This document shows, piece by piece, positions 1 to 9,393 of a stretch of DNA of 28,453 bases (within the stretch, counting starts at the first letter, position 1; the number at the start of each line of letters is the position of its first letter). Below the pieces are notes generated by a model. It was given only the letters and a program-made list of their open reading frames with translations, was not told the origin of the DNA and searched no databases. This DNA is from Mesostigma viride. Lineage: Eukaryota; Streptophyta; Mesostigmatophyceae; Mesostigmatales; Mesostigmataceae. A program made the translations under genes and the position numbers. The DNA is taken from the NCBI GenBank assembly GCA_009746045.1, contig RPFO01000521.1:1-28453 (forward strand), written 5' to 3'.

Positions 1-156
1 CCATGAACGCGTGGAAGAGCGCGCAATGAGACAGGTCGAACGAAACGATTCGCAGGCCCCTCTTCGTGAAGTAGATATTGACGTCATTCGTCAGCTCCTT
101 TAGGACCTCCACGAGCACTTTTACGGACGCCCCTTGTACTGTCCGGAACTCCATGG
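1..156 (-). CDS. PCNA-like DNA sliding clamp, N-terminus only (runs off the window)
   Basis: The minus-strand frame starting at the ATG at 156 reads MEFRTVQGASVKVLVEVL, then about 33 more residues before the window edge. The order of features is that of the first PCNA domain: a short strand, a Val-Gln-Gly turn, a helix carrying Leu-Val-Glu-Val-Leu, then a strand with Gly-Leu-Arg-Ile and the Asp-Leu-Ser-His segment that corresponds to the conserved D-S-S-H of PCNA. Clamps encircle DNA and tether the polymerase at the fork; NCLDVs commonly encode one. Only about 51 of the usual 250-270 residues are present, so the interdomain loop and C-terminus cannot be judged. The frame stays open upstream of this ATG, so a longer N-terminus is possible, but family alignment favours this start. 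Identification is by pattern, from a short piece. Confidence 0.72.
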
Positions 157-209
157 ACGACTCTTTTCCAACGCTCGGTTTTAACCGCCCCGCGATGGAC
201 GCGCGCGAC

Positions 210-467
210 TTAGGCGGTGACACAGCCAAGGTTCGTGTACCCGACGAACGCCGGGTCCGAATCGGCGACGATTGGGTGCGCGCCGCCCTTTTCGAGGAAG
301 AAAACGACTCGCTCGCCCTGAATCGTCGTGGAGTAGATCCGATGATTGCCGATGTCTAGCGGGTTCAGGCGGCTGAGAACGTCCCCGGATCCCTCGAACC
401 GGATGAATTTATTCACGTTGACGATGTTGGCGTCCAACACTCTCGTCTTGACCGAAGACGACGACAT
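210..467 (-). CDS. Small hypothetical protein upstream of the clamp gene
   Basis: An 85-residue frame starting MSSSSVKTRVLDANIVNV at the ATG at 467. The longer version starting at 545 would overlap the start of the opposite-strand gene, so the inner ATG is preferred. The product is mixed in composition with alternating hydrophobic residues suggesting beta strands, for example Arg-Val-Val-Phe-Phe-Leu-Glu near residue 55, and has no membrane segment. It ends 53 bases before the clamp start, on the same strand. I do not recognise the family. The clamp is in a frame that a single missing base would not join to this one, so I treat them as two genes, although an N-terminal extension of the clamp remains possible. 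Confidence 0.45.
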   Translation of the reverse strand: MSSSSVKTRVLDANIVNVNKFIRFEGSGDVLSRLNPLDIGNHRIYSTTIQGERVVFFLEKGGAHPIVADSDPAFVGYTNLGCVTA

Positions 468-544
468 GGTTACCTTGACCCTCGAAACTTTATGTGCGCC
501 CAGAACGCGTAAAAAATGTCCGTATCTATGTGTAGTACCCTCCA
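468..544. promoter_or_regulatory. Divergent intergenic region between two small genes
   Basis: Seventy-seven bases separate the minus-strand start at 467 from the plus-strand start at 545, so promoters for both must lie here or within the genes. It contains a short A-run (about 511-516) on the plus strand. No stronger motif is visible. Confidence 0.3.
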
Positions 545-865
545 ATGTCTCGTCACGCCATCGATGATAGTGTTGCCGAGATCGTCCTGAACGGCATCCA
601 GCAGGGATGGTGTGTCTCCATGAACGAAGACGGAGACCTCGTGTTTGAAAGGCCGGACGAGGATTTCGAAGATGACGTAAGATCGAGAGGAACCGTGGAA
701 GCGATCCCGATTCCGCATATCGTCACGGCCTTGGAGCCTGACACGCCTCCATCCCCTCCTAGAAAACTGCGCAAACGAGACGGCCCGCACAAGGTCACGC
801 AACACATCCGCCTCGGATGCGGTAAGAAGTTGCGCGTTTCCGTCAAGGTGACCGAGGACAGCTAA
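545..865 (+). CDS. Small conserved-looking hypothetical protein (106 aa)
   Basis: The frame begins MSRHAIDDSVAEIVLNGI and contains a Gly-Trp-Cys-Val segment followed by Asp-Gly-Asp-Leu-Val-Phe, a strand-turn-strand pattern seen in many tiny NCLDV proteins of unknown function. The middle is acidic (Pro-Asp-Glu-Asp-Phe-Glu-Asp-Asp) and the end is basic. A 147-residue minus-strand frame covers the same bases, but it has Arg- and His-rich antisense character. The stop is followed 29 bases later by the next gene on the same strand. Function unknown. Confidence 0.55.
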   Translation: MSRHAIDDSVAEIVLNGIQQGWCVSMNEDGDLVFERPDEDFEDDVRSRGTVEAIPIPHIVTALEPDTPPSPPRKLRKRDGPHKVTQHIRLGCGKKLRVSVKVTEDS

Positions 866-894
866 ATTATGTTGGGATACATAATATAGCGAGG
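866..894 (+). promoter_or_regulatory. AT-rich promoter candidate of the LysM gene
   Basis: The 29 bases between two plus-strand genes contain taaattatg and acataatatag, an abrupt AT-rich patch in GC-rich surroundings directly before the ATG at 895. The position fits a compact late promoter. No transcription evidence is available. Confidence 0.35.
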
Positions 895-2820
895 ATGGAC
901 CCGTCCGGGCCACCAGGTCAGCAGCAGATGGTGCAAATACCCCCCGAGTTGTTGCAGAAGCTCATGAGCATCCTTCCCGACCCTTCGCTCACGAAGGCGG
1001 CACCGCAAGACCCTTCGACGAACACCGACTCGATCATCCGGCAGGCGTATGAACGCAACATCCTGCCGATGTACGCGACCAAGAGCGAGGGGATGTACGG
1101 GGACAAGAGCGGTCACGTCGTGGAGCCCGGCGAGACGTGGGAGTCGCTCGCGGGCCGATTCGGCGTCCCGGTTGACGAGCTCGTGATCGCGAACCCGCAC
1201 GTGTCCCCTCTGGCGCTCCAGGCGGGCGTGTTCATTCTGATTCCGAGGAGGTACTCGTTCACGGACTTCGTGGAGGGCGTGATCCACCCGGACACGAACA
1301 TGCAGCTGTGGGATCCGTCGGGGTTCGAGGACGGCGGGGACGCGGGCGGCGGTAGCAGTCCGGGGTGGTGGTCCAGTTTATGGGGAATTACCAGGAACCC
1401 AAAGCAGTCCTTCAAATCAGCCGTTAAATGGGCTGGAAACCAGTTGTACGACATGCGGAGGGGTGTCAACAGCTGGCAAAAAGCGGGGGCCCTGGCGGTA
1501 CCGTTGGCCATGGCCGGTTATAACTACTGGTCGGATCGCGGAGATCCCGAACTGGTAGGCCCCAACTTGATGGCCGCCTCGAGAGTATTCAGTGCGAACA
1601 TGAACGAAGACCCTTACAGTGCGGGGATGAACGCCTTAGGGAGTGCGATCGGAGGAGGTATGCAACTGGCCGGAGGCGGGATTACCGACTTTGGCGGGTA
1701 CCCCCAAGGCGCTCGGATCGCGAGTCTGGGTCGCGATATTCAAAGTTTTGCGCTCGATCCGAGGGTCGTCTACGGTACCAAAGCGGTCGCGGATATGAGT
1801 CGGGCGTACGCCCGCGCCGCTCCGGGCCAGGGTATGCGGGCCATGTACAACGCGGCCGCCGGTAACGCTCTGGATTTTGGCCTAATGCACGGAATGCAGA
1901 GAGTGAGGCCGTATTTGTCAAGCCTGAGCAGTTCCGCCGGACTAGATAGGCTGGCGAATTACAAGTATATGCCAGGCTTCGTTCCATACTTTGCTAGGTC
2001 GGCCGCGGAAAACACCATTCGCGGTGTAGGGTCGAAGATCGGGCGCACGGCGCTAGGGATACGGCCTGACACTAGTCTTAAGCCCCAGAACTATAACTTT
2101 ATCCAATCGCAGTTGGATGCGATGAACAGGGCGTACCTCTGGGATCAGTACAACAACCCAGAGAACACGATGGAGAGTATTGACGACCTGTGGAACTACT
2201 ATGGACCCCTGGGCAGCGGTAAGACCAGGCGCATGTCGCGGTTAGAACAAGCAGCCGCTGAACAGGCGGCCGCGGCACAAGCGTCCGCGCAACAAGAAGC
2301 GGCCGCGGAACAAGCTTTAAAGGACGAATATACAAAGCGATTGCAAGACAAGATTAAGGAACTTGAAGAGAGGATGGGTGCACGGCAATTACAAAGAGAA
2401 AAAGCGGAATATGAAAGACAATGGCAGGATAGGGTAAAGGGGATTGAAGAGAGGATCGCGGAACGTCGAGCTGCCGCGGCACAAGCGGCCGCGGAACAAG
2501 CGGCCGCGGAACAAGCGGCCGCGGAACAAGCGGCAGCTGAACAAGAAGCCTGGTGGGATGAAGAAAGGTTACGGAAAGAAAACTTACACGATTTCCAAGA
2601 TTATATGAGGAAAATGTACGAGAAAAAATTGAACAGCAAACGAGCAGTTAATATGACACCAATATGGAATGAGATAACGAGGTCAGGGTTTTCTCCCGAA
2701 GAGATTAATTCCCAGTTCTCTCTATATGAACCAGGTATGGAAGGAGGTGCAACCAAAGGATGGTGGACCCCCCGTCGTCCCGGACAAATAGAACGAGCAA
2801 ATTGGTACAGGCTATTTTAG
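895..2820 (+). CDS. LysM-domain protein with Ala/Glu/Gln-rich coiled coil, probable virion protein
   Basis: A 641-residue intact frame. Residues about 73-120 form a LysM domain: Val-Glu-Pro-Gly-Glu-Thr-Trp-Glu-Ser-Leu-Ala, then Phe-Gly-Val, then Ile-Ala-Asn-Pro-His, ending Phe-Ile-Leu-Ile-Pro. LysM folds bind N-acetylglucosamine polymers such as peptidoglycan and chitin. The middle (about 150-440) is rich in Gly, Ala, Trp and Tyr with hydrophobic stretches such as Ala-Leu-Ala-Val-Pro-Leu-Ala near residue 200. Residues about 445-585 are a predicted long coiled coil with repeated Ala-Ala-Ala-Glu-Gln units, and this stretch is more AT-rich than the 5' part of the gene. There is no signal peptide. 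The position next to the capsid genes suggests a structural role, which is inference. Its TAG stop overlaps the TAA stop of the convergent MCP1 gene by two bases. Confidence 0.75.
   Translation: MDPSGPPGQQQMVQIPPELLQKLMSILPDPSLTKAAPQDPSTNTDSIIRQAYERNILPMYATKSEGMYGDKSGHVVEPGETWESLAGRFGVPVDELVIANPHVSPLALQAGVFILIPRRYSFTDFVEGVIHPDTNMQLWDPSGFEDGGDAGGGSSPGWWSSLWGITRNPKQSFKSAVKWAGNQLYDMRRGVNSWQKAGALAVPLAMAGYNYWSDRGDPELVGPNLMAASRVFSANMNEDPYSAGMNALGSAIGGGMQLAGGGITDFGGYPQGARIASLGRDIQSFALDPRVVYGTKAVADMSRAYARAAPGQGMRAMYNAAAGNALDFGLMHGMQRVRPYLSSLSSSAGLDRLANYKYMPGFVPYFARSAAENTIRGVGSKIGRTALGIRPDTSLKPQNYNFIQSQLDAMNRAYLWDQYNNPENTMESIDDLWNYYGPLGSGKTRRMSRLEQAAAEQAAAAQASAQQEAAAEQALKDEYTKRLQDKIKELEERMGARQLQREKAEYERQWQDRVKGIEERIAERRAAAAQAAAEQAAAEQAAAEQAAAEQEAWWDEERLRKENLHDFQDYMRKMYEKKLNSKRAVNMTPIWNEITRSGFSPEEINSQFSLYEPGMEGGATKGWWTPRRPGQIERANWYRLF
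2471..2545 (+). repeat. In-frame tandem repeat of a 15-bp unit encoding Ala-Ala-Ala-Glu-Gln
   Basis: About five copies of a 15-base unit close to gcggccgcggaacaa lie head to tail inside the LysM gene; degenerate copies occur at about 2250-2310. The unit is a multiple of three, so copy-number change lengthens or shortens the coiled coil without breaking the frame. Confidence 0.75.
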
Positions 2821-4435
2821 CTCAAGAATGTCTTCCTTGCGTGGCCGTTGGAAATCTCGAAGATGTTCATGACGCGGGCGTACACGTGCACCCGTCCGTT
2901 CGAAAACACCGGCCCCTCCTTCAAGCCGGGAACCGCCTTGAAGTAGAACCGCAGCGTTGCCCTGTCCACCTTGCTGAGGTTAATGCTGCCCGTCGGGTAA
3001 TCCTCCTCGGGACGTAGAGAGAAGGGGATGAAGTAGATCATCTCGAACGAGTTTTCCACGGGGATGCGGCGGTGGAACTCCGCCGGCAAAAAGTAGTTAA
3101 ACCACAGCGGGTCCCGTGGCGGATCGAATAGGTCCCCGTTGTTCAAGCTCAGCGTCGCCCGGTCAAAGAACGCGTTGTCCACGTGGATCATCTGCTTGCC
3201 GTACGTCCGCACGTAGTACAGCCCCTTGTTGATCATATCGTTGCGAGAGAACGGCCGGTTCCCCTCGAAGTTCCAGTACTCCTCGTTTGCGTTCTTCTCG
3301 TCGCTCCCCTCCAGCCTCCTGTGATCGGCGCGGAAAAAGAAGATCAATTCCTTGCACGCGCCCGATATCGATTCGAGCGAGAGGTCCTTCACGAGTTTGT
3401 CCCTCTTGGTGAGCGGGAACTCCAGGTGTTTGGTCTCCGTGATCAGGTACGAGTGCGTACCCTGGTTGAACTGCTTCCTCTCGAAGTCGTCCAGCAGCAC
3501 GTACCGGGTCACGAGTCTCACCGCTTTCAGATCGCCGCCGATGTCCGCCCTCTCGAGCAGCTGGCCAGTGCTCGTCAGGGACGTGTTCACGTCGCCCGTG
3601 TACACCTCCACCTTTTCGGGGCCCACCGCTCCGGGTCGACCGCAGGGGCAGCCTTGTACGGGATGCGCTCGAAGTACTGAAGGTAGTCGTGGCGGAGTGG
3701 TTTCGCGCTCATCTTCAAAACGATCTCGACGTCGTGGTACTGGATCGCCGCGATCGGAAGGGCGTTGCCCGGGTCGCGGTTGAAGAAGAAGCGCAGGGGT
3801 ACGTACACGTGCTGATCGTGCATCGTGCCGACGTTCCTAGCCCCGCCGTGTTCCGAAGGCAGTCCCTGGATGATACTCTGCTCGGAGTTGCGCGTCACGC
3901 AGTCCCACACCTTGAGGAAATCCCCGTGTGGCTGTCGATCATATTCCCTCCGACCCACAGCTCGACCGTGTTGGTGAGCACGTACCCCATGTAATCGATC
4001 CACGCGGGCTGGAACGACTCGTGCGTGATGCCGTCGTAGTCCGAGTCCGCGAGAAGGGGGTAGTCGCTCGCTTGAAACGCGGCCGTGATGCGAGTGTTCG
4101 TCACATCCACTCCTGGGTTCGTCGGGGTCTCCCCGTCCGAACCCACGGAGTCCTTGTCCACGTTCACTGGCATGACGCCGTAGTTGAGCTTCGTGATGTT
4201 GTAGTATAGGTACATCTGCGTAACGAGGTCCCCGATGCGCGGGATCTTGAACTTCACTTGACCCCGTACATGGGTACGACGTCCGGTAGGATCTCCACGT
4301 CCGTCCACGCGAAGTTCGTGTGGCGAGAGAACAGGGACTTGAAGAAGGTCTTCTCTGGGTTCACGGTCAGAACGCGTCGAACGCCCCCTTGGCCTTCAGC
4401 CATGTCAGGTGCGCGGTGATATTTTGGGCGGCCAT
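2817..4435 (-). CDS. Major capsid protein paralogue 1 (frameshifted)
   Basis: NCLDV double-jelly-roll capsid protein. From the ATG at 4435 the order of motifs is the family's: a Lys-Ala-Lys-Gly start, then TVNPEKTFFKSLFSRHTNF, a Phe-Lys-Ile-Pro-Arg-Ile-Gly-Asp-Leu strand, Tyr-Val-Pro-Leu-Arg-Phe-Phe-Phe, an Ile-Gln-Tyr-His-Asp-Val strand, then the second barrel with Leu-Leu-Asp-Asp-Phe-Glu-Arg-Lys-Gln-Phe and Ser-Ile-Asn-Leu-Ser-Lys-Val-Asp. The reading frame changes near 4370, 4262, 3923 and 3622, each consistent with one missing base, mostly in G or C runs; no stop arises by substitution. Its end differs from the other three copies: the usual Gly-Met-Gly-Gly-Lys-Arg tail is replaced by Asn-Gly-His-Ala-Arg-Lys-Thr. 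It is divergent from MCP2. Whether it is intact in the real genome cannot be told from one sequence. Confidence 0.88.
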
Positions 4436-4533
4436 GTTTACGGGCGTCTATATATATTGGAAACTGTTTTTTGCGCCGAGGTGGCGTGCACCCATTTTTT
4501 TTCCGTTTCCATATTATACCTGTTCCGCGCACA
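4436..4533. promoter_or_regulatory. Bidirectional promoter region between MCP1 and MCP2
   Basis: This 98-bp spacer separates divergent capsid genes. It contains tatatatatt at about 4449-4458 near the MCP1 side, homopolymeric T runs at about 4469-4474 and 4494-4501, and catattatacc before the MCP2 start. AT-rich patches and T tracts are also found before several other starts in the window, so these are plausible late-promoter elements. Confidence 0.45.
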
Positions 4534-6205
4534 ATGGCGTCTTCCTCGGGAGCTCAAATGATGATGCTGAAGGCCCGCGGGCCGCAAGACATCGCGACCA
4601 TCGGAAACCCCGAGGTGACCTTCTTCAAGTCCGTGTTTCCCCGTCACACCAACTTCGCGTGGGAGGACATCGAGCTCACCCAGTCCACTGGCACGTCCGC
4701 GTACGGATCGACGGTGAGTTCAAGTTGATCCGGGTCGGCGATCTGATCACGAAGCTGATGCTGGTGGTGCAGATGTCCGCCGTGCCCGGGTGGGACGGAT
4801 CCTTCGCGCCGTTCATATGGGACTTCCCTCGCGCGCTCATCGACTACGTCGAGTTCGTGATCGGTGGGTACGCCACCGAGAAGATCACGGGCGACATGCT
4901 CCATGTATGGGACATCCTGAACCGTCCGGATTACGCCAGCTGGGTCGAGAACATGCCCACGGCCACGGCGGGTCCGTCAAGTTTAACAAGGCCGGCAAGA
5001 TGACCGAGTGGTTCGACGGCACGACTCCGCAGTATCTGTACATCCCGTTGGAGTTCGCGTTGCGTGCGAGCCGGGCACGAGTTTCCCCATGATCGCGTTG
5101 TCATTCCACGAGGTCCGCGTGCGCGTGAAGTTCGCGACGCCCGACAAGATCTTCACGAGCTATTCCAAGTCCGAGCCCTTGTACGACACGGTCCCTGGCA
5201 CGATCGGTGGCACCGTCAAGTCCAGTCTGAACACCTCCGCCACCCCGACTACAACCTGATCCGCTCCATCATCCGGTCTAGGTACCTGGATCAGTCGTAC
5301 GGCGACCAGATGGCGCAGCTCGTGTCGAGACGGGCGACAGGAAGTGGATCAAGCACGTCATCGAGAACGCGATGTACACCGACAAGATCACGGACATCGT
5401 GACCACGGCCACGCCCCCGAACGGACGTGACGGTAAGCTGGAGATCTCTTTCCAGATCGCCGACTACAACGCGGAGATCGGCCGCTCGCGCGTCTTCACG
5501 ATCAGCGACGCCATGATCCCGAAGGCCGAGAAGTTCACCCCGATGTTCAGCACCGTTGCGGCCAACAAGAAGGCGGTGTGGGCCGCCAACCCGCCCACAT
5601 TCACCACGCGGCTCGTGGGGCGGTACGTGTTCCTGGACGACTACGAGCGCGCCCAGTTCGCGTCCGAGGCGCACGAGTTCCTGATCACTGAGCAGCAGCT
5701 CCTTACCCACTACGTCGGAGGTCAGGAGCAGGTGACCATCGACCTCAAGTTCAACCACCCTGTCAAGGAGCTGATCTTCTTCTACCGCCCCGACAACTGG
5801 GCGGACGCGGAGACCACCCAGAAGGGGTACTACAAGGGCTACTGGTCCTTCCGCAACCCGAATAGCACCTTCGGCGAGGGCCACCTGTTCCGCACGGCGA
5901 ACCTGATTCTAAACTCCCAGAACATGTATGGAGACGGCAAGGACCCGATCTACTTCTCGTACGTGGTCCCCACCCAATTCCACAAGCGGATGGACTCCGA
6001 CCACAACATCTATATCATCCCCTTCTGCCTCGACCCAGGAAACTGCAAGCCCACCGGTTCCGTGAACATGTCCAGGCTGGACGACGTCAAGCTGGTCCTG
6101 ACCGGTCTGGGCGGCATTCCATCGGGCACGATTCACGTGTACGCGCGCAACTTTAACATCCTCTCCATCCAGTCGGGCATGGGCGGCAAGCGTTATGCTT
6201 CGTAA
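4534..6205 (+). CDS. Major capsid protein paralogue 2 (frameshifted)
   Basis: Double-jelly-roll capsid protein starting MASSSGAQMMMLKARG at 4534, followed by Asn-Pro-Glu-Val-Thr-Phe-Phe-Lys and Arg-His-Thr-Asn-Phe, the MCP N-terminal signature. The second barrel (frame open 5372-6205) carries Phe-Leu-Asp-Asp-Tyr-Glu-Arg, Asn-His-Pro-Val-Lys-Glu-Leu-Ile-Phe-Phe and Gly-Ser-Val-Asn-Met-Ser-Arg-Leu-Asp, and ends Gly-Met-Gly-Gly-Lys-Arg-Tyr-Ala-Ser. The frame changes near 4711, 4969, 5068, 5247 and 5333; each break has the sign of a single missing base. Total span of about 557 codons is normal for the family. It lies 42 bases upstream of MCP3 on the same strand. Confidence 0.9.
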
Positions 6206-6247
6206 AAAAATATTCGACCGTAGTAATATATCCGTATCGCCGCAACC
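6206..6247 (+). promoter_or_regulatory. Promoter candidate of MCP3
   Basis: The spacer begins with an A-run (6206-6211) directly after the MCP2 stop and contains tagtaatatatcc about 20 bases before the MCP3 ATG. It is the only AT-rich patch in the neighbourhood. The A-run could equally belong to the end of the MCP2 transcript. Confidence 0.35.
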
Positions 6248-9200
6248 ATGTCGTCCTGTCCTGTTATGTGGATCCGGAGCAAGGGGAGTCAGGACGTGAT
6301 GCTCATCGTAGACCCCGAGATCACCTTCTTCAAGTCTACCTGGAGCCGCCACACCAACTACGCGATGGAAGACGCGGAGATTACACAGTCGGCCGGTGTC
6401 ATCACCTATGGCCAGCTCATCGAGTTTAAGATCCCTCGATCCGGCGACCTCCTCCACAAGGTGATGCTTTACATCGACATGGAGGAGTTCCCTAACCTGA
6501 AGTATTCTCCTTTTGCGAAGGACTTCGCCCGCATCCTGATCAAGTACGTCGAGCTCGTGATCGGCGGGTTCAGCATCGAGCGCCTGACGGGCGACTTCCT
6601 CCACGTGATGGACATCATGTCGCGGAAGAGCCACAAGAGCAGCGTCGACAACCTGCCCACGAACCACGGCGGCAGCGTCAAGTTCGACGAGTTCGGCGAC
6701 ATCTACGACTACTGCAACGGCACGCGCCGGCAGCACATCTACATCCCGATCGAGTTCGCGTTCACGATGGACCCCGGTCTGGCTCTGCCCATGATCGCCA
6801 TCCAGCACCACGACGTCGTGATCCGCGTGCAGTTCGCGGATCCGACCGACATATTCACGTACTACGCAAACGATTTCCCCGTGGACACGAGCGGTAGCGC
6901 GGCGATCGACTACTCGGTTTTCCCGTACAACCAGGCCGTCGCCGATAATGCCGCGGCCGGGTTTTGGGACTTCGACGGGGATCTGGACAACACGGGCAGC
7001 TCGCAGCCCACGGCTCTGAACCCCAAGTTCACGCTCTACAACTACGTCAACGCCGAGAACGCGATCAAGTCGTCCGGCGGCGCATTTGGCGCTACGGCGA
7101 ACCACGCGGTCGCCGATCTGAGCGACGCGAGCTTTAACGGCGCAGACTCGACCTTCACGATCGCGACGACGGTGACCTGCCCCGCCACGAACGTGAGCGG
7201 GGTCGGCAACACGATCCTTGAGTACGGCAGCGGGACGGACAACATTCGCATTTTCACAGGGTCCCAGGGTGACATCAAGGTCACGGCGGAGGCTGGCGGC
7301 GTCGGGTCGCAGATGGAGCAGTTCCCTCAGGACAGCCTGTACGTCGGCGACGGGCAGGCGCACGCGCTCGTCCTTACGCGCGTGGAGGACCACTCCCCGG
7401 CTCTGTCCCTGCCCGGTCCCTGGTCACTGGGCGTTCGCGGCGGATCGACGGCGAACACGGGCACGGCGCGGCGATCGCGCAGGTCATCGGGTCGCAGGTG
7501 TCCGTCTCGGGCGGCGAGATCGCGTGGACCAACGCGGCGGCCGACTACACACCTTGTCCAACACCCACGACCGCGTGCAGATCCCGCTCACGACGGACAA
7601 GGGACCGGGCAGAACCTTTCACGTCTCTTCGAGTTCCGCGTGGCCAGCGCCTCACTGGACGCCAATAACACGCACCTCTTCACGATCGGGCCAGCCTCGA
7701 CGGCCGACACGGCCGCCAACCGGAAGAAGCGTCTGAGCGTATACCTCAACCCCGCGGCGACGGAGATGTACATCGTAAGCCAGGGCGATACCGCGACCAA
7801 CGACCGCAGGCTGAAGGCAAGCATGCCTGCGTTCTCGTTCGACGCGTGGCACACGTTCACGTTCACTAGGCTGCCGTATCCCAAGTTTGGCACAAGCACG
7901 CCGACTTCCAGTCAGAGTCTGAACGCGATCGCTGTGTTCATCGACGGCGTGCAGTACCCCTTCATCGCCGTGGACGACGCATCCCACGCCGGTTTCGTGG
8001 CGGACACCGTTTTCGACAGCATCCTGACTTTCGGCCCCGTGGGCATCGGCAGTCTCGTGTACTCGCCCAAGCTGAAGCTGAAGATCCGCGACGTCCGTTT
8101 CTGGAACGGTCTGTACTACAACAACAACAGCGTGTACAAGCTCTACCTGGACGGCATCGAGAAGAGATGCACCCTCTGTGGCCGATCATGAAGCGGCCTA
8201 CCATCGCGGATAAGAAGCTGTACCTAGGCAGCGGACCCAACTCCCCCCCGAGCTGGCGTCGAAGAACAACGTCAAGTGGGAGTACGTCTGGTTCTACAAC
8301 CTGGCCGTGACCCGAACGATATCGGCGCGACCTCGGGCGTCGTTTCGTCGACGCCGTCTCCCGTCATCCGCCAGATCTGGTCGCTGCAGCCCAGCACCAT
8401 GTTCTCGGCGACCAGGGGGTCGGACGTCGTCACCAACACGGGGTCGTACTGGGCCACTCTCGCGGACACTCAGGGCGCCACCCGGTTCTCCGTCGACTCC
8501 TGGACGACCGGGGCCAATGGAATCCTGACCGCCGCGACGGTCCGCGTGAAGGCTTTGGGTGCCGGCGACCTTTTTGGCAACTCCGGCGACTGGTTCATGA
8601 ACATCGACGCGGCGAAGATCCCCCAGGCCATCAACTACACCGCGGGCACGTCCCAGCCGTTCGTTCACCCCCGCGCCAACTGGATCGCGCACCCGCCTAA
8701 GTTCGAGTGCAAGCTCCTAGCCCGGTTCTTCTACCTAGACGACTTTGAGAGGAAGCAGTTCGCGCTGAACGGCCACGAGTACCTGATCACGGAGACACAG
8801 TTTTACCAGCAGCACGTGGGCGGCGAGGGCGAGGTCGACCTCGACTTGCGGTTCAACCACCCCGTCAAGGAGCTGTTGTTCTGGTTCAAGCCTTCGGACC
8901 TCTCGTTCGTCGCCAACAAGTTCCGTTCCGACCCTGATTTCGGTTACAACGCCTATTGGAAGTTCTATAATGACAACAGCGAGTTCGGCGACGGGCATCT
9001 CTTCACCCGCGCGAATTTGTACATGAACTCGCAGGCACTGTACGGCGACGGCCGCGATCCGATCTATTTCTCCTATCTCGTGCCCGCGGACTTCCACACG
9101 CGCGTGGAGAAGAACTCGCGCGTGTACTGCATCCCCTTCTGTCTCCGCCCCGAGTCGTGGAAGCCTTCCGGCAGCGTGAACATGTCGCGCCTGGATAGCG

Positions 9201-9334
9201 TGAAGCTGTCGCTCAAGGGCGTAGGGTCCACCTCCAAGGGCGGCATCCCACCTGGCACGATCGATGTCTACGCGCGCAGTTTCAACCTCGTTCGCATCCA
9301 GTCGGGGATGGGCGGCAAGCGTTTCGCGTCGTAA
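6248..9334 (+). CDS. Major capsid protein paralogue 3 with large LamG-like insertion (frameshifted)
   Basis: The N-terminal barrel (6248 to about 6880) has Asp-Pro-Glu-Ile-Thr-Phe-Phe-Lys, Arg-His-Thr-Asn-Tyr and Ile-Gln-His-His-Asp-Val. The C-terminal barrel (about 8670-9334) has Tyr-Leu-Asp-Asp-Phe-Glu-Arg-Lys-Gln-Phe, Asn-His-Pro-Val-Lys-Glu and the shared tail Gly-Met-Gly-Gly-Lys-Arg-Phe-Ala-Ser. Between them lie about 590 residues not found in the other three copies. They resemble one or two concanavalin-like/LamG sandwiches: strand patterns such as Asn-Ile-Arg-Ile-Phe, Trp-His-Thr-Phe-Thr-Phe-Thr-Arg, Ala-Val-Phe-Ile-Asp-Gly-Val-Gln, and Lys-Ile-Arg-Asp-Val-Arg-Phe-Trp-Asn-Gly. Frame changes lie near 7440, 7550, 7610, 8172, 8247 and 8308, all of the missing-one-base type; the Arg-rich run around 7450-7610 is out-of-frame reading. 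LamG folds often bind glycans, so a surface-exposed receptor-binding role is a reasonable inference. Confidence 0.88.
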
Positions 9335-9393
9335 ACGTTTGCGATTGAGACCAAAAAAAATCTTTATTCGTTATATAAAGACATACGCCTACC
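9335..9393 (+). promoter_or_regulatory. Promoter candidate of MCP4
   Basis: The 59-base spacer contains an A8 run (9353-9360), then tctttattcg and ttatataaag, about 20 bases before the ATG at 9394. The A-run followed by TCTTTA resembles the A-run before the packaging ATPase start on the other strand. Confidence 0.42.

Noticed and set aside
470-913. 147-residue minus-strand frame over the small gene at 545-865
   Set aside because: Antisense character (Arg/His-rich, no motifs) and it would cover both the divergent promoter and the opposite gene.
5909-7393. 494-residue minus-strand frame opposite MCP2/MCP3
   Set aside because: It is rich in Arg, Val, Asp and His as expected for the complement of GC-rich capsid coding; the plus strand shows clear MCP motifs.
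7450-7610. Arg-rich segment within MCP3 as a nucleic-acid-binding domain
   Set aside because: It is out-of-frame reading between compensating one-base breaks; the neighbouring frame gives normal-looking sequence.
2817-9334. Programmed ribosomal frameshifting as the reason for the broken MCP genes
   Set aside because: Four to six events per gene at unrelated sites without slippery-sequence and structure context is not credible; missing bases explain all of them.
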